A DNA stretch of 64,000 bases from Gigaspora margarita (lineage: Eukaryota > Glomeromycota > Glomeromycetes > Diversisporales > Gigasporaceae): assembly GCA_009809945.1 (NCBI GenBank), contig WTPW01000673.1, positions 71,308-135,307 on the forward strand, written 5' to 3'. The notes under the pieces were generated by a model. The model saw only the letters and a program-made list of their open reading frames with translations. It ran no database searches and was not told where the DNA came from. Within the stretch, counting starts at the first letter, position 1. Every line of letters starts with the position of its first letter. The position numbers were made by a program, and so were the translations under genes. Below are positions 1 through 10,897 of this stretch, piece by piece.

Positions 1-835
1 CACAGGTGTGGAACAAGATAAAAAAGTTGAAAGAAAATAACAAAGCGATTAGGCTATCTAGCCTATTAGTTACAGATTTTAAGCAGTTCTAAGGATGCAC
101 TCTTTATTCTCTGTAAATTCATTTATAATCTGACTACAAAAACAGGATAAAATTTATTAATTAAGTATGCCTACTGTTACATAAAATCATAATAATAATA
201 ATAATAATCTATATTACTAAAGTTTTAATGTCTGTCTGTCACGTTTAAGCAATCTGATTGGTTGAAGTTAGGTACCGTGATCAGGATCATCATTTGTCTT
301 ATGTCAGGTGATCACCCTATTATCTGATATCTGAGTTCAAAAAATCAAACAATTTTGGCATGTTATATAAATGCAGAAATGGATTTAATTTATCAGTAGG
401 AGTTCCACCTATTATCTGAGTTCAAAAAATCAACTATCCTGAATCAATTTTGCCGTGTTATATAAATGGATTTAATTTATCAGTAGGAGTTTCAAAATTT
501 ATGTAATAGAGACCTTGCAGACAAGACTATACATTATTATTTGTATTATCTTTAAGATCTACGTGACAATACAAATTATTAAATTACGGATGCCACACAG
601 TTAACTATTATTAATACAACTCTTAAATCTATATTATTGCAAAAGGGAGTTATATATTAGTGAATTATATAATAAACTTGCACAAAGAACTATTTTTTTT
701 TGATCAAAACCTATAGGTGACTCTTAGATTAAATTTAAAAAAGTAAGCAAATTTTTATCTGCAAACTGCTCATTTTAGATTTGATTAGATATTCCTAATT
801 AATAAGTCAACATTAATAGTTAAATTTTTATGTCT
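1..835. other. Gene-free AT-rich stretch
   Basis: No coding region is supported. There is a short AAT trinucleotide run near 188-208. At about 209 the sequence TCTATATTACTAAAG followed by CTGTCTGTC resembles the 5' start of some Helitrons (TC after an A), but no matching 3' end was found, so no element is called. The rest is unassigned AT-rich sequence. Confidence 0.5.
317..490. repeat. Two-unit tandem duplication, about 85 bp per unit
   Basis: Two direct copies share the blocks CTATTATCTGA, GAGTTCAAAAAATCAA, TGTTATATAAATG and GATTTAATTTATCAGTAGG in the same order. The first lies at about 317-402 and the second at about 410-490. The copies differ by small gaps. No function is apparent. Confidence 0.7.
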
Positions 836-1082
836 ATAATAATTGTTGAAGTTGATTCTTCAGTTAACATCATGACTCTCAGAAGCTGGTGAGGAAGGTA
901 AAATAAAATGAACATATGAAACGAACATATAAAAAGTAACAAAGGTGGCCAATTTCATTGGTAATGTAAATTAGGTGATTAGCGTGAGTTATCCAACATT
1001 TTGATTGGCTGCTCATTTTCGGGGGAGACCTCAGCTGTAGGTGCTGTTAACTGAAAAATTAACTTCAAACAGCCTTATTATT
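836..1082. mobile_element. Inverted-repeat element (MITE-like), about 247 bp
   Basis: The left arm (about 836-871) and the reverse complement of the right arm (about 1039-1082) share TTGAAGTTRATTYTTCAGTT followed by AACA. The interior is unique and has no coding potential. No convincing target duplication was read, so the superfamily is not assigned. Confidence 0.6.
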
Positions 1083-1342
1083 GGTGTAAATCATTAAGCC
1101 ATTTATTATTAAATTTTTTGCTACTTCAAAACATTTAATATTTCTTTGTTTTTTATTTATATAAACACCATCCTATACTTATTCAGAATTTACTGTATTT
1201 TTTTTTTTGTATAATTACTATAGCACAGATGTAAGGACGTGCTTAACTACTAGTAAATAAATAAATAGTTACGTGCCTTTTGAATTAAGAAAAAAACCCA
1301 AATTGACACATACAGTAATAAATAAATAAGTCTACATACTTT

Positions 1343-1590
1343 TATAGATAACTTAGTCATAGAAACTAGTTTACAGACAAGATTATTTTACAGACAGTTT
1401 AATATTCATTTTGTAGATAATATATTTTACTGACAATATTTTTTATAAATTGTACAAATTTTAATAAATTAAAAAATCTTAACAAACGACCAGAATTAAC
1501 TTGTCTGTCTATGAACAAACTTATCTGTAAATTAATCGATTGTAAAATAACTTTGCCTGTAATTTAATTTTCTGCAACTAAGTTATTTGT
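1343..1590. mobile_element. Imperfect inverted-repeat element, about 250 bp
   Basis: The left arm (ATAACTTAGT, then AGAAA, then a CAGACAAGATTATTTTACA-like block) is matched in reverse complement by the right arm ending ACTAAGTTATTTGTGAAG. The arms are diverged and gapped, suggesting an old copy. There is no coding region and no clear target duplication. Confidence 0.5.
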
Positions 1591-1677
1591 GAAGTGAGTC
1601 GATCATTACAAGATTTCGTGAAAGAAACCATACACTTCATGATTCAATTATAATTACGTTCCTTGTATCATATAATA

Positions 1678-1766
1678 TTGTAATCGATCAAACTTTATGA
1701 TCGATCAAATTTCTATGATCTATCAAAAGACAATGATCGATCAAACTCAATGGTCGATCATGATCG
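1678..1766. repeat. GATCGATCAAA-type degenerate repeat cluster
   Basis: The word (A)TGATCGATCAAA and close variants occur five times within about 90 bp. The word contains the palindrome GATCGATC. It may be a simple sequence or part of an unrecognised element; nothing around it is coding. Confidence 0.6.
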
Positions 1767-1931
1767 AACAAGAAATTTCAGTTTGATTTCCAATCTTTAC
1801 TCGCGACTGATGCTAATTGGTTAGAATCAGAACTGTGGAGGAAATTAGTGAATGTTTATTGCAGAAATTCATTCATCTCCTGACATTATAAAATTTTTTA
1901 TAGTGCATACAATAGATCCCTAATAGTCCTC

Positions 1932-2156
1932 CAGGACTCCGAACAAGGTTATATTAGCTTTAATATAAACTTTTTAAATTTTTTATCCACTTTTTATTAA
2001 GTAAATTAACTATATTTTACATATAAGCTTTAATATTTAATTAATATTATCCAAATAACAAATATAACTTTATTTTATTTTTAAAAAAACTTTTATAAAA
2101 TTTTTTTTCAAAAAAAAAATTTTTCAAAAAAAATTTTTTCAAAAAAAAATTTCTCT

Positions 2157-2194
<38 letters not shown>

Positions 2195-2400
2195 TTTGTT
2201 ATCCAAATTTTAAATATAACCTTTATGAAACTTATCAATTTTATTCACTTTGAATAATATAACATTAAAGGCTTTTATCCACTCTTAAATATAACCTTTT
2301 GACCAATTATCCGCTTTTCAAATATAATATTTTTGTAAAAAAGTACCTTTTTTAACCAAAATTTCAATATAACCTCTATATATATTGTTCGAGGTCCTAG
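1932..2400. mobile_element. Inverted-repeat element with AGGACYYCGAACAA ends and poly(T) core
   Basis: The left end AGGACTCCGAACAAGGTTA and the reverse complement of the right end AGGACCTCGAACAA plus AGGTTATATT match. Inside are degenerate copies of a TTATCCACTTTTAAATATAACC word and a poly(T) run of more than 30 (about 2158-2191). The ends resemble the CAGTCRRACCTC-type ends of TA-inserting elements elsewhere in the window, but the relation is not certain. Confidence 0.5.
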
Positions 2401-2546
2401 TTCTCCATACAACAGACCCTCCCAGGTTTAAATAATGTTCATGCAGGTTTGCAATATAGTAGATTTCATTTTGTAAAAATTTAAAAAAGTCATACAAAAT
2501 GAATAGTATATCAATATTCAGATATTTGAACCAATACTATAATAAC

Positions 2547-2852
2547 TGGGGATATTAAATTGCAGGTCTAGTCCAGTCCAGTCCTAGGGACTAAAAGACA
2601 GCCCTGAACTCAGTCCTTAAATCACATCAAAACATAATGAAAATACAATACATTTTATAGGACTCAGATCATGTATCAAATCCTGAATTGAATAAGTCCA
2701 TCCAATCAAATTAATTTTTTGTATTGTTATAATTATTCAGGATCAAAAAATTCTATATATTGTATTTTCATGTGATTTAAAGACTGAGATCCTGGCAGAT
2801 TCTTGCAAGGATCAGTTAGGACTCGATTCCAAAGGACCAATTAACATCCCTA
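2547..2852. mobile_element. hAT-type non-autonomous element (TAGGGATGTTAA end)
   Basis: The left end TGGGGATATTAAAT and the reverse complement of the right end TAGGGATGTTAAT match, and the subterminal parts pair over more than 80 bp (AAATCACATSAAAATACAAT on both arms). The right end has the same terminal word as the element at 33698-35722. If the younger insertion at 2858-3123 is removed together with one copy of its duplication, the flanks become ATAATAAC on the left and GTAATAAC on the right, a 7-of-8 match. An 8-bp duplication is the hAT hallmark. No coding region. Confidence 0.7.
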
Positions 2853-2857
2853 GTAAT

Positions 2858-3123
2858 TAGGGTTCTGCAATTTGATTTGATTCGATTTGATTTGATCAAA
2901 TATTCGATCTCAAATCAAATTCAAATACAGAAATTTCAAATCAAATCAAATTCAAATTGACAAAATATTCGATTCGATTTGAAAATATTTAATAAAAATT
3001 ACAAATAAATTTGATTTGATTTGATTTGATTTGATCAAATCAAATTCAAATCAAGAGCTTATTTGATTCGATCAAATTCAAATATGCCTAATATTCGATT
3101 TGATTCGACTTTGAGGAACCCTA
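2858..3123. mobile_element. hAT-type MITE made of TTTGATTTGA words, 8-bp duplication
   Basis: The ends are TAGGGTTCTGCAA and, in reverse complement, TAGGGTTCCTCAA. The flanks 2850-2857 and 3124-3131 are both CTAGTAAT, a perfect 8-bp duplication typical of hAT elements. The 266-bp interior is almost entirely ATTTGATTCGATTTG-like words on both strands, so it is a long imperfect palindrome. It has inserted next to the right end of the older element at 2547-2852. Confidence 0.85.
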
Positions 3124-3131
3124 CTAGTAAT

Positions 3132-3553
3132 AACAATAAATACTGAATATTACGAAATACTATAATCAGAAGTTCCAAATACAAGATCTATTAATTTGTC
3201 AAAAAAATGTTTGTTCTGCATGTTTTTTTATTGAGTTTCTTATAATAAATGGTTTTTATACATTTTTTTTTATAAAAAAAGAAATTTCTAAAAAAGAGTC
3301 AAGGTTGTGTCATATAAAGTATATAAAATATATATAGTGCTTTTTTTGTTTTTTTTTTTAAAAAAAAAAGGTATTTACAATATACAGTATTTTTAAAGTT
3401 TATGTTTATATTTATGCCTTTTTGAAAAATTACAAATCTTACAAATAAACTTTTTTCTACTTAATAATACTTTGTTTTGAAAATACAAACTTGTAAAATT
3501 GGTATTAAATATATTAAAATATTAATAATTTAGAAAATAAAGTATATAGGGTG
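3132..3553. other. Gene-free AT-rich stretch
   Basis: Poly(T)/poly(A) runs (for example about 3344-3370) and unassigned AT-rich sequence. No gene or clear repeat structure seen. Confidence 0.5.
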
Positions 3554-3563
3554 TTATAAATCA

Positions 3564-3881
3564 GGTCCATATTATTTCGCCAACAATCACTTCACCAACA
3601 TAACATTTCACTAACAAATATTCATTGACAAGTTCATTTTGCCGATAGTTGGTTTCGCCGAAGCTCATTTTACTGCCAAGTTTTTTTTTTTAAAAGCACA
3701 CTAACTTTAACCCTAATTCTACTCCAACCCTACCCTAACCCTAATGACAATGACCAGAATTACTTTGTCAATAAAATGAGCTTCGATGAAACAAACTGTT
3801 AGTAAAATAAACTTGTTAGTGAATATTAGTCGGTGAAATGTTATGTCAGTGAAGTGATTGTCAGCAAAATAATTGCCACTC
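3564..3881. mobile_element. MULE-type MITE with an internal telomere-like tract
   Basis: Long inverted arms of about 110 bp each pair through AACAATCACTTCACC, ATAACATTTCAC and GAAGCTCATTTTA. The flanks 3554-3563 and 3882-3891 are both TTATAAATCA, a perfect 10-bp duplication as made by Mutator-like elements (usually 9-11 bp). The loop between the arms holds CCCTACCCTAACCCTAA (about 3708-3745), a telomere-like word also found in three other elements of this window. No coding region. Confidence 0.8.
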
Positions 3882-3891
3882 TTATAAATCA

Positions 3892-4639
3892 TTTTGAATA
3901 AATCAGATTTTAATATATCAAAATTTTATTTCTAGTATACAATTAGCTTTGATTGTTTATGTCAATCTTTTTTATTTAATAGAAAAATTCAAATAACTGT
4001 ACAAATCCTTGTACCAAAATTTTTATCAAAAATATTTTGACAACTGCCTAACCAAAAATTGATAAACTTTTTTTTATTTGAATTTTATAGATCTATAGGA
4101 TTCAAATAATAAAATTTTTATTAATTTTGGTCAAGTAGTTGGCAATAATCAAAGTTTTAAAAATTTTAAACACATATTATTTAATAATAACTATTAATAT
4201 TTGTACTAAAACTTTAATCAAAAAAATTTTTTTATTGGAGTTAATATTATACTATGTACTGTATAGCAGCACATGGATGACAGGATTTACTTATTTGTGC
4301 TGGTAATACAACTTAAAAAAGAAAATTTAATTTTGTAAATAAACAAAGTGTGTAAAAATACAAAGTTAGGGTTAGGAGGTTAGCTTTAAAAGATATAGCT
4401 ATAAATAGTTGTAGTGCTTCGATCCGTAATCTGACTAATTCAGATTGATCTGATAATTCAGATTAATCTCAGATATTCTTATCCATTAATTTTAAACAGA
4501 TAAATCTGTAATACATGTTGGATTAAAGATAATGATTATTTGAATTATAATCCCAGATATTGCTAGGATCTCGCATATCAGTATCTGATATGTATATACA
4601 TACATATCAGATACACACGTACATACGAAGGTAATATAA
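3892..4639. other. Gene-free AT-rich stretch
   Basis: No supported gene. The part at about 4420-4620 is rich in CAGATTAATCTG-like and TATCAGATAC words that look like weak palindromes but do not give a bounded element. Confidence 0.45.
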
Positions 4640-4740
4640 GGTATTTTCAAATATACTTTTGCTTTTTGCTTTTTTTTTCAACAAAAGCCGAACTCAGGTT
4701 TTGTTGAAAAAAAAAAAGCAAAAATATATTTGAAAATACC
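4640..4740. repeat. 101-bp near-perfect hairpin
   Basis: GGTATTTTCAAATATA at 4640 is the reverse complement of TATATTTGAAAATACC ending at 4740, and the arms continue through GCTTTTT and TTTTCAACAAAA to a loop of about 12 bases near CCGAACTCAGG. It could be a small foldback element; no duplication was read at its edges. Confidence 0.75.
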
Positions 4741-5578
4741 TATGGTACGTGCATATATCTTTGAGTTTGTGCATATAGCTTGTGCATGAGAGTTTATTAT
4801 TTATATATATATTACTGTATTATCATACAAGATAGTAAATTATATGTATAAGATTAGATCTCTTTCCCAATGAAATAATAAAACAATACACTAAAAGGTG
4901 TTATTATTAAAATCATAAAAAAATAAAGGTATAATCTATATAGTTTTATACTTCAACTATGCACATATACATACCTAACATAAAGCTTGCCAATTATAGT
5001 GAAAGAATAAATAGGAAGAAGATTAATAAACTAAAAAAAAAAAAATTCTGACCGTTAATATTTAAAAAAAAATTTTTTGGTTTGGTATTGCTATAGAACT
5101 TTATTATCGTATTTTTTGATCACTAAAGGTGTGAATTTAGAAGTTCATAGAAGGATTACCTGCATGGAACGAAGAAGCAGAATATGAGAAATAATCAGTA
5201 AAGTGCTATTTAATTAGTCTGAGTTTCTGCTACAATTTTAATATATTTTAAAATACCATAAAGTAATGACTAGTAGATCCTACTATAACCCAAGACAAGT
5301 TAAGAAGTAAAATTTGACATACTATTTATATAATTTCTTAAATAATAGTATTATTTTGTGAAATTCAAAAAAATTTTAATCTTTTTGAAATTAGTTATTT
5401 TGCGCAAGTAAGAAAAAAAACTGATTTTTAATTTTTCGAACTTAGTATTAATATAGGTATTTTCATACTTTTTGAATACCCAGTTAGTGTAAAATGTTGA
5501 AGTTTGACAAAAGTAAATAAATTTGCAGTAATTTGCAGAATCCATAGTTAAATGGTATACTTTTATTAGTTTAATGAT
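4741..5578. other. Gene-free AT-rich stretch
   Basis: Nothing recognisable. Short open frames here have AT-driven composition and no family features. Confidence 0.45.
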
Positions 5579-5700
5579 TTTTAACTTGTAGAATTTGTAT
5601 AATTTGAGGCGTAACTCATTGTTAGCCTGAAATAAATAATTTTTAACTCGTAGAATTTACATAATTTGAGGTGCAACTTATTGTTAGTCCAAAATAATAC
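5579..5700. repeat. Tandem duplication, 62-bp period
   Basis: Two adjacent units share TTTTTAACTYGTAGAATTT, ATAATTTGAGGYG and ATTGTTAG in the same order and spacing (unit starts near 5579 and 5641). About 85 percent of positions agree by eye. Function unknown. Confidence 0.75.
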
Positions 5701-5769
5701 TTGACAGTTAGTTGTCTTGTCAAAATCTCTGCATAAAGCTAAGGTTAGCTACAAAGATCCATACAATTA

Positions 5770-8700
5770 CATCAGTGAATTATATACATAATCTTATGTC
5801 AGATATTATGGCCCATAATATAATGAAATCTTACGTTTGATATAATTTATTACGTAATATATTACGTTATATTATAGTAATATTACGGTTGTTATTTCGA
5901 ATTATTTCGAAATATATTGCGAAATAATTCAACAAAAAAAAAGGGTTGCAGGAGGTAATAGTTTGCATATTATGTGATGATTTCACATTGTTTTGCATTG
6001 TTTCTGAATTTTCAAAATTTTTAAAAAATAAATTAACGATATACATATTCACATATTCACGCTTTTTTACAGATTTTCGCACAGTATCGCAATTTAATAT
6101 AAAATTTTATATTTATTTATTATTATTTTTATTTTTATTTTTTGATGTTAAAGTGCCTGCCTTGGGACTTAGGAATTTTTTATTCAAGATATTAGGGCTA
6201 TCAGTAACCCACAAGGGGATCACCGGCATTTGTTACATTGAAGAGAGTACAACTAGTTACACCTGCAACTTTTGGTTGCCTATTTAAGTAGCCACCTAAG
6301 GTTCTACACTAGCTGCCATACCTGCAACCCGCATATTGGCATTGTCTATTTAAACCCTCTGATCTTCTGTTCCTTCTGCCAAACCCATCTTGTATCACTA
6401 AAACAATCCTGTTACATAAGTTAGTCAAAAAGTTCCAGATGCTTATCTGTAGTCCTTAGGACCTAGCCAGGCTTTCCTGGTCTGTTATCCTCAGGGGAAA
6501 CTTGGTAGAGCATTCACTGTTTCTAGTGCTTACCTACACTTTTCAGTAACTTGTGCTATAGCTTTACCTATATACTTGTAGTCAGGGCTAACCATTAAAC
6601 TGCTACCGTTATCTACTACCGCCCTTGTGAAGTTTACTGAACCCCAGTATTCCATTCCCTTACTAGGATCCTTTTTTCCAGAATTCAAACTACCAATCCA
6701 GTTAGCGCGGAAGGATCAGTCAGCCAGGCTTTAAGATGCCTTATGGTCTCCCTTTCCTTGGTCCCTACTTCTATAATGTAGGTCCTTTTCCTCCAGTGCG
6801 ACTCCAGTGGCCAGATTGGTATGCCCCCTTTGCCATAGAGGCTCTTGCCCATTCAGTCTTCCGGTCAGTCACCATCCAGTTCCTGTAGTACCATCAAAAG
6901 TTCTGCTACCTCTTCACTCAGGTCTTGCCCAAGCCTGTTTCCTGTTTTATCCCACTTGTCCCCAGGATTTCTGTGCCTTCTTTTCTCTTGTGTAACAATA
7001 CCCAAGTCAGTTAGCTTTCTAGTTACCCAGTCGCTTCCTTTTCCCTCATGTAATATCACACAAGTTAGTTGGCTCCTGATAATTGGTGTGACCCAGGTTA
7101 CAGATCTACTGACCTGACTTTATATCGCAGAATGCAGTCACACTGTAATGCAGCTAGTGTAATGTTAAAGGTGAATTTTTTCCTTGGTGGGAATCGAACT
7201 CGGGCTGTCTCGTTACATAGGCTTGGGTGGTGACAACAAGCAAGCTACACTATATCGCCACACCCTTTTATTTATTATTATTATACATTATATTTTGCAT
7301 TTATTAAATATACATTTTTAATTAATATTACATACTTTATTATATATTACATTATTAGTATTATTTACATTATTACAAATATTTTAAACTACTTTTGCAC
7401 TTCGTCACATCTATTTCTATTACTATATACAAAAAACTAGCCCTATTTTAAACTACTTTTGCACTTCGTTGCATCTAATTCTATTACTATATACAAAGAA
7501 CTAACCCTATACACTTATTTTCGCTCATCCCAAAGTTAGCTATTATCTTCACTTCTTTGTTTTCTATCATCTTTGCTTTGGCTATTTCTTTTGTTTCGGC
7601 TATAACCTTCATTTCGTTCTCTTTTTCTAAATACTTCAAAGAAGTGAAAAAAATAAAAAAAACATTTTTCAGAAGTGTTAGTGTTCTTGCAAATTGCCGG
7701 AGAAATCTAGTATGTTCTTGCAAAGTGCCAGAGAAGTTAAAGCTAGTGTTCTTGTAAAGTCCAGGAAAAGTCGCAAAGTGTCGAAGAAGTCAGGAATAAA
7801 TAAAATAAAATAAAAATAAAAAAAAATAAGTAAAAAAAAAACAAATGAACAAACAAAATGTATAAGCAAACTAATATAAAAAAAAATAAACGAAGCCCCA
7901 AATCTTCATTTCTCTAAAGTAAGAGTTCACATTCTTGCAAATTTGAAAGTTGGGTTAATGTTCTTGCAAAATGCCAAAAAAGACACATAGTGCCAAAAAA
8001 TTCTGGTTTGGTTTTCTTGCAAAGCGCCAGAAAGTAAGAGTTCTTTTCTCGCAAAGTGCCAGAATAAAATAAATTAATAAACCAAATTTTAAAAAAAAAA
8101 ACAAAAAACAAAAAAACAAAAACAAATTATGTCAACGAAAAAATAAATAAAGTCCTAACTAAACCTTTATTTCTTTAAAGAAGCGTTCTTGGAAATTTAG
8201 AAATTGCTAGATACATCAGTTGTGTGTTCTTGCAAAGCATTAAAATTTTTGGGTAGGCTGCGCAAAGTTTTGAATGGTTGTTTGTTTTCTTGCAAAGTGT
8301 TCTTGTAAAATGCCAAAATAAAAATAAAATGAAAAAAAATAAAAAATAAATAAATAAAAAAAAAAACAAAATGAAAACAAAAAAAAATGAAATGAAAACA
8401 AAAAATGAAATGAAAATAAAAAACAAAAAGCAAAAAAAAAACAAAATAGAAGATCTAATTATAAACAAAAGATCTAATCTGATCTTGTAGTACAAAATTT
8501 GAACATCATCAAACTATTTCAAAAAATTAGTCCAATGCAATCCAGGTTACAGATTGGGTTGGTTTGCACAAGGTTTCGAAAAGTTGTTTGTTTTTTTGCA
8601 AGGGTGTTCTTGTAAAGTGCCAAAATAAAAATAAAATAAAAAATAAATAAAATAAAAACAAAAAAAATAAAATAAAAACAAAAAAACGAAACGAAAACAA

Positions 8701-8961
8701 AAAAGTGAATCTGATCTTGTAGTACAGAATTTGAACTATTTCGAATAATTAGTCCAATGCATGATCCATGTTACACTGATCTACTGATCCTAGCTTGGTT
8801 TAAAGAGGATCGAAATATTTCGTTATAATTTTTGAAATTTTTAACGAAATATAACGAAATTTTGATATTTGAAATATTCTGTTATACATTATGTAATATT
8901 TTGCTTATATTATGGTTCATAAGATCTTACATAAGATTATGCTATTATAAATTTGCTCATG
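5770..8961 (-). mobile_element. Long TA-flanked non-coding element, copy A (TTCTTGCAAAGTGCC-repeat family)
   Basis: The ends are CATCAGTGAATTATATAC and, in reverse complement, CATGAGCAAATTTATA, each followed by a TCTTATGTAAGAT-like palindrome and an ATTATGGNCCATAATAT-like palindrome. TA lies on both sides. The interior is shared with 24724-26510 (opposite orientation) and 19066-23556 (same orientation): TTTCGAAA-rich zones, a 66-bp unit duplicated at about 7383-7510, A-rich tracts, and about ten degenerate copies of a GTTCTTGCAAAGTGCCAGA word between 7680 and 8625. No reading frame looks coding. A tRNA-headed retroposon (6128-7266) interrupts it. The strand is nominal (opposite to copy B). 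The superfamily is unknown; a TA duplication would fit Tc1/mariner-like mobilisation. Confidence 0.7.
6128..7266 (-). mobile_element. tRNA-headed retroposon (long SINE), copy 1
   Basis: The minus strand starts at about 7265 with GGGTGTGGCGATATAG. It has a box A-like ATAGTGTAGCTTGC and a box B-like GAGTTCGATTCCC, as in tRNA-derived SINEs. The body is relatively GC-rich for this window. The 3' domain has two copies of a TAAATAGGCAA ... TTGCAGGTATGGC unit. An AATAAA lies about 30 nt before an A-rich tail at about 6128-6160. The flanks 6112-6127 and 7267-7282 are both TTTATTTATTATTATT, a 16-bp duplication, though of low complexity. It sits inside copy A of the TA-flanked element. Open frames in it are not protein-like. 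Confidence 0.75.
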
Positions 8962-9001
8962 TAAGAATGCCTGCACTATATAATGATTTTTCAATAAGTG
9001 G

Positions 9002-9464
9002 GAGGGTCCCCCAAAATATAATGCAATTTATTTATAAAAATTTGTTTAAAACTTGATTCAGTGGTCCAAATTGGATAATTTTGGTACCATTCGAATTGTC
9101 TTGAGGAGAGAATTCGAATGGTACCAAAATCATTTGATTCAAATTACTAGATCACGTTTTTATTAACTAAATACTATTGGTTATTATTTTTCTTATAAAA
9201 TTACTATAAAATCAATAGTATTTCGTTAATAAAACGTGATCCAGTAGTCCAAATGAAATGATTTTGATACCATTGGATTCGTCTCATAGAGACGAATCGA
9301 ATGGTACCAAAATCATTCAAATTGGATCACTGGGTCATAATATATTCAAGTTTTTGTAAAATTTTATATATAAACATACAGATTGTTAAAATTTTTTTTA
9401 TATAGTCTAGAGGGGGTCAAGAGCTACTATGTAGGGGTACATAATATGATTTATGAATGCCCCC
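9002..9464. mobile_element. Inverted-repeat element with two internal hairpin modules
   Basis: The arms at about 9052-9150 and 9237-9343 pair well. Each arm itself contains a hairpin: TTTTGGTACCATTCGAA to its reverse complement on the left, and GATTCGTCTC-ATA-GAGACGAATC at about 9279-9301 on the right. Outer sequence (GGGAGGGTCCCCCA on the left, AAGGGGGCATTCAT reverse-complemented on the right) probably marks the true ends. This element carries two examples of the 48-nt module described in the findings. Not coding. Confidence 0.6.
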
Positions 9465-10169
9465 TTATAGAAATAGAATTATTGTAGTTTTAGAATTAAT
9501 TTAGATTAAAACGAAATTTCAAATATTGTTCAAGTAGGTATAAAATTTATTATAAAACAACTTAAGTTGATTCTAAATTTGATTTTTATAATAAATATGC
9601 AACTAAGAAGTTAAAAGGAACTTGATTCTAAATTTGATACTAAAATACATAGTATTAAAGTAAATTACTTAAAGTATTAGTATTATGATAAGTTACTGAA
9701 GATTTATTCATAAAATATATTTTCTATTTCATTTATTTATTTTTTACAACTCTTGTCCAATAAGGGAGCTTTCAGAAATCAGCTGATGTTAAAGTTAGAT
9801 ATAATATTTAATAGTAAATAACTTTTGATTTACTGAACCAAATTTGATGATTTAACTACCAAAATGATCTTCTCAATAAGAGGATTCTAGCAAGCCCAAA
9901 AGCGTTAAAATCTAATCACGGGATCCTAAAATCAAAATAAATTTGTATTACTAAAATGTTATAATTATTTAAAAATTATAGAACTTTTATAGTAATACAA
10001 ATCTATTCTGATTACAAGATTTTGTCATTAAATTTTTAGAAAAGTGCAGTAAATCATGTAATTAGGGTTTATATAGGTCATACTCCCTAGTGAGACTAAT
10101 CAAATTTTAATATTTAAAAAAACTCAAAAACTTTTTTGATCTGAAAATAAGCTACCACACAATCGATAA

Positions 10170-10509
10170 TAGTCACTACATAGTGAAGTTAATATTTTAC
10201 TATGTGAATTGATTATAGTTGCTTAAGTAAACTTTTTTTAGTAAATCAAAATATACTTATCATAAAATTTTTATTAGTATTGAAGAATTTTTTATTATTT
10301 GACTTTTGATTTTTATATTTGAGAAAAAAATTAAAATTTTTTAAAAAAATATATTTGATGAACATAAAAATTAAAAGTTAAATAATAAAAATTATCCAAA
10401 TTTGGATAAAAATTTTAGAGTATATGTATTTTGATTACTCAAATAAGTTTACTTAAGCGATTATAATTGATTTATATAGTAAAATTTGGACTTTACTATG
10501 TAATGACTA
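10170..10509. mobile_element. Palindromic element, TAGTCACTACATAG ends
   Basis: The left end TAGTCACTACATAGTGAAG and the reverse complement of the right end TAGTCATTACATAGTAAAG match, and the arms continue through GCTTAAGTAAACTT. A second copy with TAGTTGCTACAWAG ends is at 15730-16066. About 340 bp, no coding region. Confidence 0.7.
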
Positions 10510-10897
10510 CTTGCAATCACTAAAAACAATTTTACTCTAAAATAATTTAACAAAATTATATATAGTTTTTAAGCAATTTCGCAAGAATTACTGATCTGAT
10601 TAAGCTGGAATTTTATTATGATATAGATCAATCTTATATCTATCTACAATAAAAATTTTAGCTCATTTGGATAAATAGTTATTGAGAATTCAAATTCGAA
10701 TATTATAATTTCATTATAATAAAAATACTATTAGTATTTATACTATATATATATATAGGACATGATAGAATGGGACTCTCACTTTCCTAATAATTTTGGG
10801 CTTTCTAGAATCCTCTCATAGAGGATCATTTTGGTAGTTAAATCACCAAATTTGGCTTAGTAAATCAAAAGTTATTAATTATTAAATATTATTAATA

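Noticed and set aside
209-240. Helitron 5' end
   Set aside because: Only a TC-start resemblance; no CTRR end with hairpin and no Rep/helicase coding sequence nearby.
6807-7117. Open frames in the GC-richer part of the first retroposon
   Set aside because: Composition and homology place them inside the tRNA-headed retroposon; the other copies do not keep the frame.
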